From: JAVBWO01 sp036677375 | GTDB lineage: Bacteria > Bacillota > Dehalobacteriia > UBA4068 > UBA4997 | Direction: 5' to 3' | NCBI GenBank assembly: GCA_036677375.1 | Contig: JAVBWO010000023.1 | Coordinates: 1-41,405, forward strand | Length of the DNA stretch: 41,405 nt | Shown: positions 25,331 through 33,949 of the stretch, in pieces | Layout of the letters: the number at the start of each line of letters is the position of its first letter | Numbering within the stretch: position 1 is the stretch's first letter | The notes under the pieces: generated by a model | Database searches by the model: none | Told to the model about the DNA's origin: nothing | The model's input: only the letters and a program-made list of their open reading frames with translations | Position numbers and translations under genes: made by a program

Positions 25331-26053
25331 ATGGGACAATGGTTTGATGCAATTTGCCGCTTGTTTTTCCCGAGAGTGAAATGCATTATTTGCGGGAATC
25401 CCAGTGCCGGGCAAGCCGTCTGTCCCTGTTGCCGTCAAGCTCTTGCCCAAAGCTGCTGGCAGCCCTGCCATTATTGCGCGGCCTTTGTCAAAAAGCCGGT
25501 AAAGGTGTGCTCCCATTGTGTTGATCATCTTTTGACCGGACTCACCCGTGCAGTGGCGGTGGCACCCTATGAAGGGAACCTGCGAAAAAATATCGGACAA
25601 TTAAAATATCATCATAAAAAAAGCTTGGCGGAACCCATGGGCTGCGCCATGGCTCAGTGTGTCCGGGAGAAGCTGCCGGACATTTCTTTTGACGCAGTAG
25701 TTGCCGTACCGCTTTCCCCCGCCAGAGAAAAAGAACGGGGCTACAATCAGGCTTCTCTGTTGGCAGAGGTGATCGGGCGCGAACTTAACATCCCTGTCGG
25801 AAACAGCGTGATTAAGCGGGTCAGGGAAACCAAAAGCCAGACAAAATTGGGCCGGCAAAGCCGCTTTCGCAATATGAAAAACGCTTTTTTACCTGGTTCG
25901 GATATCGCCAAGGTAATTGGTATGCGCATCCTTCTGGTGGACGATGTCTTTACCACCGGTGCCACTTTTTCCGCTTGTGGGGGAATCCTGTTGGCATCAG
26001 GTGTAAAAGAGGTATATGGTGTCGTTATGGCCGCAGGAAAAAATACATTTTAA
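25331..26053 (+). CDS. comF: ComF family protein (phosphoribosyltransferase fold)
   Basis: A 240-residue cytoplasmic protein. In transformable bacteria ComF helps single-stranded DNA enter the cell with ComFA; in many Bacillota the gene is kept without proven competence. The N-terminal part has paired Cys motifs (CIICG, CPCC, CHYC, CSHC) forming a double zinc-ribbon, and the C-terminal part is a phosphoribosyltransferase domain with VVAVPLSPAREKERGYNQASLLAEVI and the PRPP-binding ILLVDDVFTTGATFSACG. An alternative ATG at 25316 is in frame, but 25331 leaves the GGTGGT stretch as a weak ribosome binding site. No comFA is present in the window. Confidence 0.93.
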   Translation: MGQWFDAICRLFFPRVKCIICGNPSAGQAVCPCCRQALAQSCWQPCHYCAAFVKKPVKVCSHCVDHLLTGLTRAVAVAPYEGNLRKNIGQLKYHHKKSLAEPMGCAMAQCVREKLPDISFDAVVAVPLSPAREKERGYNQASLLAEVIGRELNIPVGNSVIKRVRETKSQTKLGRQSRFRNMKNAFLPGSDIAKVIGMRILLVDDVFTTGATFSACGGILLASGVKEVYGVVMAAGKNTF

Positions 26054-26258
26054 AAGAGGAATCGACAGTTTTTTTAGTCATGCACAGCTCTTCCACAGAA
26101 AAAGGCTTTCAGATAGCTGGTTATGAACAGGAATATACACATTATCCACAGGTTGGGGAAAGATTTCAGTTTCCGTTTCGACAAAATGTTTTGGCTGGAA
26201 AAGAATATTTTTCGGAAAAACAAAGGAATTTCACACCGAAATAGGGAATAAATAATAA

Positions 26259-26275
26259 AGCTGATTAAGTCAGCT
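26259..26275 (+). promoter_or_regulatory. Small inverted repeat upstream of hpf
   Basis: AGCTGA and TCAGCT flank TTAAG, 28 bases before the hpf start and ahead of its ribosome binding site. No T run follows, so it is not a terminator; an operator or mRNA hairpin is possible. The rest of 26054-26302 is AT-rich with no convincing gene. Confidence 0.35.
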
Positions 26276-26302
26276 AATGTTGGTCGGAGGAGGGTGTTGT
26301 TT

Positions 26303-26830
26303 ATGAAAATCAATATCAAGGGAAGAAACGTAGAGGTATCCGCCGCGATCAAGGAGTATGTGGAAAAACGCCTGGCCAAATTTGACAAGATGATTGCCGA
26401 GGCGGAAGAAGCATACGTCACAGTTCTTGTGCAAAAGGACTCCCATCGAGTTGAGGTCACGATTCCCTTAGACGGTGGCGTCATTCTAAGAGGCGAAGAA
26501 GAAGGCAACAATATGTATGCCTGTATTGATGAAGTGGTAGAAAAACTGGAGCGCCAAGTTCGTAAGCATAAAACCCGTCTGTCTAAGCGTGTGAAAGAAG
26601 GCAGTATCGCTAAGAAAGCTTTGATGGCTCTGGAGGAAGAGCCGGACGAACGGGTTTTGGTTCGTACCAAACGGTTTAATATTAAGCCCGTATCTGTAGA
26701 AGAGGCAATTATGCAAATGAACCTTTTGGGTCATAAATTCTTTGTATTTACCAATGAGGAAAACCACCAAGTCAATGTGGTCTATCAAAGAAATGACGGT
26801 AATTACGGCTTGTTGATTCCGCAGGAATAA
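26303..26830 (+). CDS. hpf: Ribosome hibernation promoting factor, long form
   Basis: A 175-residue protein that dimerises 70S ribosomes into inactive 100S particles in slow-growing cells. The N-terminal S30AE domain (about 1-95) begins MKINIKGRNVEVSAAIKEYVEKRLAKFDK, then a Lys/Glu-rich linker, then the C-terminal dimerisation domain (about 115-175) with RTKRFNIKPVSVEEAIMQMNLLGHKFFVFTN and NVVYQRNDGNYGLLIP. The full-length C-terminal domain marks the long form. GTG 26294 is in frame, but GGAGGAGG lies ideally for the ATG at 26303. It is followed by a strong terminator and then secA, an order common in Bacillota. Confidence 0.96.
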   Translation: MKINIKGRNVEVSAAIKEYVEKRLAKFDKMIAEAEEAYVTVLVQKDSHRVEVTIPLDGGVILRGEEEGNNMYACIDEVVEKLERQVRKHKTRLSKRVKEGSIAKKALMALEEEPDERVLVRTKRFNIKPVSVEEAIMQMNLLGHKFFVFTNEENHQVNVVYQRNDGNYGLLIPQE

Positions 26831-26847
26831 AAATCAAATCAATGATA

Positions 26848-26879
26848 CCGGGCCTTTTAGAAAGGCCCGGGTTTTTTTT
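26848..26879 (+). terminator. Strong intrinsic terminator after hpf
   Basis: CCGGGCCTTT and AAAGGCCCGG form a GC-rich stem with a very short loop, followed by eight T residues. The gap to secA (26880-27331) otherwise holds the secA promoter and nothing else I can support. Confidence 0.93.
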
Positions 26880-27163
26880 GCAAAAAGGAATTGTAAGATG
26901 ATCCCTTAAGCCGGTGGTGCGCGTCGCAAAAAGATCCGCCTTTTGAGGGGGAGAAACGTATATTTCAAATGAGGGCCGATTCAAAGGCTAGGAGTTGGCA
27001 TTTGGACAGAATACATGGAGTTTACTGTTTTTGTTAAAGCATTGATTGTCAGAGAAACCGCAAAAAGAGGAAAGATAAGATGTAGAGGACAAAACTAATG
27101 TTTTTGCGACGGGAAGCAGACAAATATGACACAAAAACATCGCAATTCATTTTAGGGGAAGAA

Positions 27164-27192
27164 TTGCAGTACAGGTCGATCAATGATATAAT
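27164..27192 (+). promoter_or_regulatory. Sigma-A type promoter for secA
   Basis: TTGCAG (27164-27169) and a perfect TATAAT (27187-27192) with 17 bases between them. The predicted leader is about 130 bases. Confidence 0.7.
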
Positions 27193-27331
27193 AAAACATA
27201 GTGCAATTTAGTGGAGTACAGTGATTGCAAGAGGCCTATTGCCATCTTGTATTAATTTTTATCATAATGTAGAATTGTAAAAAGACGGAATCAGTTTGTT
27301 GTTTCGCCTAGGATTAAGGAGGCAGTGAATA

Positions 27332-29965
27332 ATGGGGTTTCTCACGAATCTGTTTGATGACAATGCCAAGGATATCAAAAAATACAGCCGCCGGGTTGGC
27401 CAGATTAATAGCTTTGAACCGGAAATTGCTAAGCTTTCCAATGAGGAGCTGGCGGCGAAAACAGTAGAATTTAAAGAGCGCTTGGCGGGTGGCATTACTT
27501 TGGACGAGCTTTTGCCCGAAGCCTTTGCGGTATGCCGGGAAGCCTCCAAGCGCGTCTTGGGCATGCGCCACTTTGATGTACAGTTGATTGGCGGCATGGT
27601 TCTCCATGATGGTCGGATCGCGGAGATGAAAACCGGGGAAGGTAAAACGCTAGTGGCAACCTTGGCGGTTTATTTGAACGCTTTGGCCGGCAAAGGGGTT
27701 CATGTCATTACCGTTAATGATTATTTGGCGGAACGCGACAGCCAGTGGATGGGTAGGCTCTACCGTTTCTTAGGACTTTCTGTAGGTCTTGTGGTGCACA
27801 ATATGGAGGGCTTTGACAAAAAAGAGAGTTACCAGGCGGATATTACCTACGGTACCAATAACGAATTCGGTTTTGATTATTTACGCGATAATATGGCGGT
27901 ACATCCTTCCCAGATCGTGCAGCGTCCCCTACATTATGCCATTGTGGACGAAGTGGACAGCATTTTGATCGATGAAGCCAGAACGCCTTTAATCATCAGC
28001 GGTCCCTCGGAAAAACCCACCAGCCTTTACTATGATATAGCCAAGGTCATTCCCCGTCTCAAGCAGGAGGACGACTATACCGTAGATGAAAAGGCCAGGG
28101 CCGTTATGCTGACGGAATCGGGGGTCTCCCGTCTGGAAAGTATGCTGGGTGTGGAAAATCTTTATGACAATGCCAACAGCGAATTGAATCACCATGTGAT
28201 GCAGGGTTTAAAAGCCCGTGTCTTGTTTAAACGCGACCGGGATTACGTGGTTAAAGAAGGCCAGGTCATTATCGTTGACGAATTCACCGGACGTCTCATG
28301 TTTGGCCGCCGTTACAGCGACGGCCTGCACCAGGCCATCGAAGCCAAGGAAGGTGTTAAGATCGAGCGGGAAAGTCAGACTTTGGCGACTATTACTTTTC
28401 AGAATTACTTCCGGATGTATGAAAAATTGGCGGGCATGACAGGTACCGCCGCTACGGAAGAAGAAGAGTTCCGCAAAATCTATCACTTTGATGTGGTGAC
28501 CGTACCGACCAATCTGCCAATGGTACGGGAGGATTTTCCGGACAGTATTTACCGCAGCGAGGATGGAAAATTTAACGCCGTAGTGGACGCCATTGCAGAG
28601 CGGCATGCCACAGGACAACCTGTTTTGGTTGGTACCATTTCCATTGAGAAATCGGAGCGCTTAAGCAAGATGCTGCATAAAAAAGGGGTCACGCATAATG
28701 TATTAAATGCCAAATTCCATGAAAAAGAAGCGGAAATCGTGGCGCAGGCCGGACGCAAAGGTTCGGTAACCATCGCTACTAATATGGCGGGCCGCGGTAC
28801 CGATATTATGCTGGGCGGTAATCCTGAATTTATGGCCCGGGAAGAAATGGAAAGGTGCGCGGAACGCGAAGAAAAAGAATATACCAATGAAGAAGTGCAG
28901 GCTTTGATTGCTAAATACCGCAGCCTGACGGCACAAGAGCACGAAGAAGTCAAGGCTTTGGGTGGCTTGCACATTATCGGTACGGAACGCCATGAGAGCC
29001 GCCGTATCGATAACCAGTTGCGCGGCCGTTCCGGGCGGCAAGGTGACCCGGGCAGCAGCCGTTTTTATATTTCCATGGAAGATGACCTTATGCGTATTTT
29101 TGGGGCGGAGCATGTGAAAAATCTTATGGATAAATTGGGCGTGGACGACAGCATGCCCATTGACAGCTCCCTGGTCAGCAAATCCATCGAATCCGCGCAA
29201 AAACGGGTGGAGTCCCGCAATTTTGATATCCGTAAAAATGTGCTGGATTATGACGATGTCATGAATCAGCAGCGGGAAATCATCTATAAACAAAGGCTGG
29301 AGGTTTTGCGGGAAATTAATTTGCGGGAACAGGTCATGGGCATGTTGGACGAAGTGATCGAGCGTACCATTGCTCATTTTTCCTCCGCCAGCCACTATAC
29401 GGAGGAATGGGATGTATCTGCTTTGCTCATTGAGATTGACAATTTCCTGCCGAACCATGGATTGACAGAGCAGGATATCACAGCTTTGAGCAAGGACGAA
29501 GTTATTGAAATGCTCAAGGGGCGAGCCGTGGCTTTGTATGAGGCGCGGGAAGAGCGCATCGGTGAAGAGCAGTTCCGTAATATTGAACGCGTAGTCATCC
29601 TGCGGGTGGTAGATGAGAAATGGATGGATCACATTGACGCCATGGATATCATGCGCCAGGGCATCCATTTACGGGCATATGCCCAAAGAGATCCTTTGGT
29701 GGAATACAAGCATGAAGCTTATGAAATGTTCCAGGAAATGATCGCGGACATTCAGCTCAATATCGTGCGCCTGATGATGCGGGTAGAGATCGCCGAACGG
29801 CCGCAGGCCCGCCGGGAAATGCATGAAAACCGGGATGGCGACGGGGAAACGGCTGTGAAAAAACCCATTCGCAAGGATGGTAAAACGGTGGGCCGGAACG
29901 ATCCTTGCCCTTGCGGCAGCGGCTTAAAATATAAAAAATGCTGTGGTAAGAATACTGCGGAATAG
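27332..29965 (+). CDS. secA: Preprotein translocase ATPase SecA
   Basis: An 877-residue motor that drives unfolded proteins through SecYEG using ATP. Present are the Walker A-like AEMKTGEGKTLVATLAVYLNA (near residue 100), the DEAD-like VDEVDSILIDEARTPLIISGP, the preprotein cross-linking region, TNMAGRGTDIMLGG and RIDNQLRGRSGRQGDPGSS of the second nucleotide-binding fold, the helical scaffold and wing domains, and a C-terminal zinc motif CPCGSGLKYKKCC for SecB or ribosome contact. The length is normal. A GGAGG site precedes the ATG. It would export the many signal-peptide proteins of this window. Confidence 0.98.
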   Translation: MGFLTNLFDDNAKDIKKYSRRVGQINSFEPEIAKLSNEELAAKTVEFKERLAGGITLDELLPEAFAVCREASKRVLGMRHFDVQLIGGMVLHDGRIAEMKTGEGKTLVATLAVYLNALAGKGVHVITVNDYLAERDSQWMGRLYRFLGLSVGLVVHNMEGFDKKESYQADITYGTNNEFGFDYLRDNMAVHPSQIVQRPLHYAIVDEVDSILIDEARTPLIISGPSEKPTSLYYDIAKVIPRLKQEDDYTVDEKARAVMLTESGVSRLESMLGVENLYDNANSELNHHVMQGLKARVLFKRDRDYVVKEGQVIIVDEFTGRLMFGRRYSDGLHQAIEAKEGVKIERESQTLATITFQNYFRMYEKLAGMTGTAATEEEEFRKIYHFDVVTVPTNLPMVREDFPDSIYRSEDGKFNAVVDAIAERHATGQPVLVGTISIEKSERLSKMLHKKGVTHNVLNAKFHEKEAEIVAQAGRKGSVTIATNMAGRGTDIMLGGNPEFMAREEMERCAEREEKEYTNEEVQALIAKYRSLTAQEHEEVKALGGLHIIGTERHESRRIDNQLRGRSGRQGDPGSSRFYISMEDDLMRIFGAEHVKNLMDKLGVDDSMPIDSSLVSKSIESAQKRVESRNFDIRKNVLDYDDVMNQQREIIYKQRLEVLREINLREQVMGMLDEVIERTIAHFSSASHYTEEWDVSALLIEIDNFLPNHGLTEQDITALSKDEVIEMLKGRAVALYEAREERIGEEQFRNIERVVILRVVDEKWMDHIDAMDIMRQGIHLRAYAQRDPLVEYKHEAYEMFQEMIADIQLNIVRLMMRVEIAERPQARREMHENRDGDGETAVKKPIRKDGKTVGRNDPCPCGSGLKYKKCCGKNTAE

Positions 29966-30427
29966 TTTTGGAGTTCGTGCGAAAGCTAAGATGAAGGGCG
30001 GAGGATTGTGTCCACGGCCTAAGTTCAGTATTGATGGAAAAAAGGATTTCGGCGCTTCGCAGAGGGAAAACGGATAGCGGCAGATGTGCCAGACGCGCAG
30101 ATTAATTTTGGCTGAAGTGGGTTCTGGTGCTTGCATGGCGGATAAAATGAGTACTGCAGGATTGTTTGCGAAGCCGAGATAGACTTTTGCGGGAGCGGAT
30201 TTTGAAGTCCACGTAAGAAGATAAAGCGAAGGGTGGAAGGACGCGGCGGCGAGGATAAGCTGTAGGGTGCCTTGGGCATTTATGTTCGCACCGATACGAC
30301 AGCGACCAATACCATTTGTCAAACGGCAGGGATGATAAGAAAGGAATAGGCCGGTATGATACCGGCAGATGATAAACCAATTTGCCAAGAATCAAGTTAA
30401 AGGGTATGAAAAAGAAAGGGTGATCAA
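29966..30427 (+). other. Non-coding secA-prfB spacer with decayed repeats
   Basis: No gene is convincing in these 462 bases. The + strand is unusually rich in G and A, and blocks beginning near 29966, 30031, 30107 and 30185 share a loose pattern (TTTG, then GG, then TTnTGnnGnnTnC, then GATAAA or GATAGC) with a spacing of about 65-80 bases, suggesting an old tandem duplication. Near the end GCCGGTA-TGA-TACCGGC (30350-30366) is a perfect hairpin without a T run. No terminator for secA was found. Confidence 0.4.
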
Positions 30428-31532
30428 ATGCTTTCCGATTTAAAAAACCAGCTGAGCCAAGACCGGGAGCGGTTGGAAGAACTGAGGGTTTCTCTTTGAC
30501 ATTGCGGACAAAGAAGCAAAGATCAAAGAGATGGAAGACCGTACCTATATCGATGGTTTTTGGGATAACAGGGAAGAAGCGCAAAAAATCTTGCAGAATA
30601 TCACCTATTTAAAGGATCGCTTGCAGGACTTTCAAAAGCTGCCCCGGGAATTGGAAGATGTACAGGCTTTGTGGGATCTGGCAACCGAGGCGGAAGACGA
30701 AAGCATGGCGGGTGAGATAGCAGCTTTGCTGGGCAGTTTTCAGCGGCATATTGAAAAACTGGAGCTGGAAATGCTGCTTTCCGGCGCTTATGACAATCAT
30801 GGCGCTATTTTGTCCCTTCATGCGGGAACCGGCGGTACTGAGGCGCAGGATTGGTGTGAAATGCTCCTTAGGATGTATCTGCGTTATTGCGAGGATATGG
30901 GATTTAAAGTAGAAATGCTGGATACCCTGGCCGGTGAAGAAGCCGGCATTAAAAGCGTGACCTTTGCGGCCAACGGTACCAATGCCTATGGTTATTTAAA
31001 ATCAGAAAAAGGCGTGCATCGTTTGGTACGCATGTCGCCTTTTGACGCTTCCGGACGGCGGCACACATCCTTTGCCTCGGTGGATGTCATACCGCAGGTG
31101 GAAAATGACAGTGAGATTGAGATTGATCCGGATGATTTGAAAATGGACACCTACCGCTCCGGCGGCAAAGGCGGCCAGCACGTTAACAAGACCGATTCGG
31201 CGGTGCGCATCACGCACCTGCCCACGGGAATCGTGGTACAATGCCAGGAGGAGCGTTCCCAGCATTCTAACCGGGACAAAGCCATGCGGATGCTGCGGGC
31301 TAAGCTCCTGGAGCAAAAGCTGGAAGCGCAGGAAGCGGAAATGGCGGAAATCCGGGGCGAGCAAAAAGAGATCGGCTGGGGCAGTCAGATCCGTTCTTAT
31401 ATTTTTCAGCCATACCGGCTGGTTAAGGATCATCGCACCAATGTGGAAAACGGTAATGTAGACGCGGTCATGGACGGTTGCCTGGAACCATTCGTCAGCG
31501 CTTATCTTCATAAATACAGAAAGCGGGATTAG
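30428..31532 (+). CDS. prfB: Peptide chain release factor 2 (programmed +1 frameshift)
   Basis: RF2 releases finished proteins at UGA and UAA codons. Translation starts at ATG 30428 behind GAAAGGGTGA, reads 23 codons to CTT, meets an in-frame TGA (30497-30499) and must slip +1 so that GAC (30498-30500) is read next; the frame then runs to 31532. The joined product is 367 residues, the usual RF2 size. The stop-recognition tripeptide SPF is at residues 203-205 and the catalytic GGQ at 248-250 within RSGGKGGQHVNKTDSAVR. The low-RF2 condition favours slippage, giving autoregulation. Reading only the second frame, from ATG 30531, would lose the N terminus. Confidence 0.97.
30484..30500 (+). promoter_or_regulatory. 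prfB programmed +1 frameshift site
   Basis: An SD-like GAGGG (30484-30488) is followed by TTTCT and the slippery CTT-TGA-C (30494-30500). The stop is the RF2-read UGA followed by C, a weak context, as in other prfB genes. Confidence 0.95.
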
Positions 31533-31552
31533 TTAGATAAAGGGAGAGGGCT

Positions 31553-32245
31553 ATGCTGAAAAAAATATTGGCGGTTTGTCTAGTATTAGTTTTGGCATTG
31601 TGCACCATCCAGTTGGTGCTGCCGCCTCTTGCGGAAGCCCAACTGCGGAAAAACTTAATGGTTCATGTACCGAAAGGCACATCGAAACCGGACATTACTG
31701 TCTTTGATCTTCCGGCCGTTAAGCTTTTGGCCGACAGAGCGGATTCCGTAACCGTTATGTGGCGGGAGCCGCCCGCCGCCAGCTGGCCTCTGGCAAAGGT
31801 CAGTTTGGTTTGGTCTCATGTCAAAGTATCTCAGCTACCCCAAACCGAAGGCGATTTTTACGGGGAAACAGATATTGCCGCCATTGGTAATTTATTTGAC
31901 CGGGGACTGGGTCCTATTAGCAATATAGAAACCAGCTATGAAGATGGTAAGATTCTGATTGCTGGAGAATTGGAGTTGCAAGGAGCGAGCCGGGCGATAG
32001 AGATCAGCGCACTGCCTTATGTTGATGCTGAGGGAAATCTGGTGCTGGCGCCCCAGAAAATGGCAGCGGCCGGAATAGACTTAAATGGTGCTTTAGCGGA
32101 TAAAATAAAGGACATACTCACCTTTACCTTGACGGCGGATTTTCTACCCGGCCGGTTGGCCGTGGGACAAGCGGAAATCTCTGCCGACGGAAAACTGAAA
32201 TTGTGGGGTAGATATGTCCCGCTTACTCCTTTGGCAAGCCAATAA
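31553..32245 (+). CDS. DUF2993 family exported lipid-binding-type protein
   Basis: A 230-residue protein with an N-terminal signal or anchor (about 1-28, ending AEA) and a long beta-rich body typical of DUF2993 (LmeA-like). Matching elements are LRKNLMVHVPKG, SVTVMWREPP, WSHVKVSQL, FYGETDIAAI and GLTADFLPGRL-like TADFLPGRLAVGQAEISADGKLKLWG. Family members studied in actinobacteria bind phospholipids at the cell envelope; a similar role is only inferred. It follows prfB by 20 bases and overlaps the YitT gene by 32 bases. Confidence 0.75.
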   Translation: MLKKILAVCLVLVLALCTIQLVLPPLAEAQLRKNLMVHVPKGTSKPDITVFDLPAVKLLADRADSVTVMWREPPAASWPLAKVSLVWSHVKVSQLPQTEGDFYGETDIAAIGNLFDRGLGPISNIETSYEDGKILIAGELELQGASRAIEISALPYVDAEGNLVLAPQKMAAAGIDLNGALADKIKDILTFTLTADFLPGRLAVGQAEISADGKLKLWGRYVPLTPLASQ

Positions 32246-33122
32246 AAAAACATCGCCTGTCGGACATGCCGTCCGGCAAGGGCTGGGAATTACTTTAGGA
32301 AGCCTGATTGCTGCCGTCGGTGTGGCGCTTTTCCTTGTGCCCAATAAGATCGCTTCCGGCGGTGTCAGCGGTTTTTCTACTATTATTTACTATTTAACGG
32401 GTTGGCCGGTAGGGACACTGATGATCATATGCAATGTGCCCTTATTTTTTCTTGGCTTCCGCCGCTTTGGTTATCGATCCATGGTGCGTTCCCTTTATGG
32501 CGCTTTGATTTTATCGGTATTTATTGACCTTTTGGCCTTTTGGCAGGGAGATTCTAAGTTTGTGGGAGATCCTCTTCTGGCTTCCCTCTATGGCGGCGTC
32601 TTGACCGGAATCGGCCTTGGCCTGGTGTTCCGCTCCGGCGGCACCACCGGTGGTACCGATTTACTGGCCCGGCTGCTTTACAGCAATTTAGGTTTGAGCC
32701 TGGGCAGCACACTTTTGACGGTGGATGGTTTTGTGATATTATTGGCAGCAATATTTTTCGACCTTGAGCTGGCGCTGTATGCCTTGATTGCCGTTTATAT
32801 TACCAGCCGTATGATTGATGTGGTTTTAGAGGGGATTTCTTACCATAAGGCGGTGCTGATCATCTCCGACAAGTATGAAGCCTTGGGGAAAATGCTTTTG
32901 TCCCGGTTGGACCGAGGCATCACCGGCCTGGTGAGCCGGGGTATTTATACCGGCAAAACGCGGGAAGCCCTTTTATGTGTGGTGGGTCAGGGAGAGCTTA
33001 CCGCGTTAAAAGAAATGATCTATGAAGTTGACGCCAATGCGTTTATTATTATTACCCAGGCCCATGAGGTGTTGGGAGAGGGTTTTCGCCCGTTTGAGAT
33101 AAAGGAAGGAGAGGGAAAATGA
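32214..33122 (+). CDS. YitT family membrane protein
   Basis: A 302-residue protein. Six hydrophobic segments fill about residues 20-205 (GLGITLGSLIAAVGVALFLV, GVSGFSTIIYYLTGWPVGTLMI, and the conserved GLVFRSGGTTGGTDLLARLL glycine-rich stretch), followed by a cytoplasmic DUF2179 domain (about 220-300, ending VDANAFIIITQAHEVLGEGF). Transport has been proposed for the family but substrates are unknown. The ATG at 32214 lies inside the previous gene; the overlap of 32 bases suggests coupled translation. It overlaps the next gene by ATGA. Confidence 0.9.
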   Translation: MSRLLLWQANKKTSPVGHAVRQGLGITLGSLIAAVGVALFLVPNKIASGGVSGFSTIIYYLTGWPVGTLMIICNVPLFFLGFRRFGYRSMVRSLYGALILSVFIDLLAFWQGDSKFVGDPLLASLYGGVLTGIGLGLVFRSGGTTGGTDLLARLLYSNLGLSLGSTLLTVDGFVILLAAIFFDLELALYALIAVYITSRMIDVVLEGISYHKAVLIISDKYEALGKMLLSRLDRGITGLVSRGIYTGKTREALLCVVGQGELTALKEMIYEVDANAFIIITQAHEVLGEGFRPFEIKEGEGK

Positions 33123-33937
33123 ATCATCCACAGGTAGCAGATTTAGAGATTAAAGCCAAAGAAGTCCGGCGGCATATCATTACCATGCTGAAAGAATCCG
33201 GCAGCGGTCATCCGGGGGGTTCTTTGTCCTGCGCGGATATTTTAACGGCGCTGTATTTTGCAGAAATGAAGGTTGATCCGGCAAATCCCAATTGGGAAGA
33301 CAGAGATTATTTTGTGCTTTCCAAAGGACATGCGGCGCCGGCCCTTTATGCAGTTTTGGCTATGAAAGGCTATTTCCCCGTAGAAGAATTGGCTACCCTG
33401 CGTAAACTGAACAGCAGACTGCAAGGACACCCGGACCGTAAAAAGACGCCGGGCGTGGATTGCTCCACCGGCTCCCTGGGTCAGGGTATTTCGGCCGCCT
33501 GCGGCATTGCCAAAGGGCTGAAGATCTCCGGCAAGCCCAACCGTGTGTACGCGATCGTGGGAGACGGCGAGACCCAGGAAGGGGAAGTCTGGGAAGCTGC
33601 TATGTTTGCCGCTCATTACGGCTTGGACAATCTCATTGCCTTTTTGGACAGAAACCGTTTGCAGATCGACGGCTGCACCTCCGATGTCTTGTCTCCGGAG
33701 CCGTTGGATGAAAAATTTCGCGCTTTCGGCTGGCATGTCATACTTATCGACGGCCATGATATGGCCGCCATTCTCGATGCTTTGACAGAAGCGAAAACAG
33801 TAACTGGGAAACCGGTTATGATCATTGCCAATACTAAAAAAGGCAAGGGCGTTTCCTTCATGGAAGATATAGCGGGCTGGCATGGCGTGGCTCCCAATTG
33901 CGAGCAGGCCGCCGCAGCTTTGGCAGAACTGGAATAG
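33119..33937 (+). CDS. tktA: Transketolase, N-terminal subunit
   Basis: A 272-residue subunit holding the thiamine diphosphate pyrophosphate-binding half of transketolase, which swaps two-carbon units between sugar phosphates in the pentose phosphate pathway. Motifs: SGSGHPGGSLSCADILTALYF, SKGHAAPALYAVLAMKGYF, TGSLGQGISAACGIAKGLK and the GDGETQEGEVWEAAMFA thiamine motif ending in DRNRLQIDG. The second subunit follows after 12 bases. Split transketolases are common in Clostridia and archaea. The start overlaps the YitT stop (ATGA). Confidence 0.96.
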   Translation: MNHPQVADLEIKAKEVRRHIITMLKESGSGHPGGSLSCADILTALYFAEMKVDPANPNWEDRDYFVLSKGHAAPALYAVLAMKGYFPVEELATLRKLNSRLQGHPDRKKTPGVDCSTGSLGQGISAACGIAKGLKISGKPNRVYAIVGDGETQEGEVWEAAMFAAHYGLDNLIAFLDRNRLQIDGCTSDVLSPEPLDEKFRAFGWHVILIDGHDMAAILDALTEAKTVTGKPVMIIANTKKGKGVSFMEDIAGWHGVAPNCEQAAAALAELE

Positions 33938-33949
33938 GAGGAAAGATGA

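Noticed and set aside
26142..26150. Replication origin
   Set aside because: One perfect DnaA box and one weak one are too few, and dnaA, dnaN or other origin neighbours are absent.
25975..26244. Small + strand frame overlapping the end of comF
   Set aside because: It starts inside comF in another frame, and no internal start has a suitable ribosome binding site.
28703..29668. Long minus-strand frame (321 codons) inside secA
   Set aside because: It lies wholly within the clear secA gene; its sequence follows SecA codon use and it has no recognisable domain.
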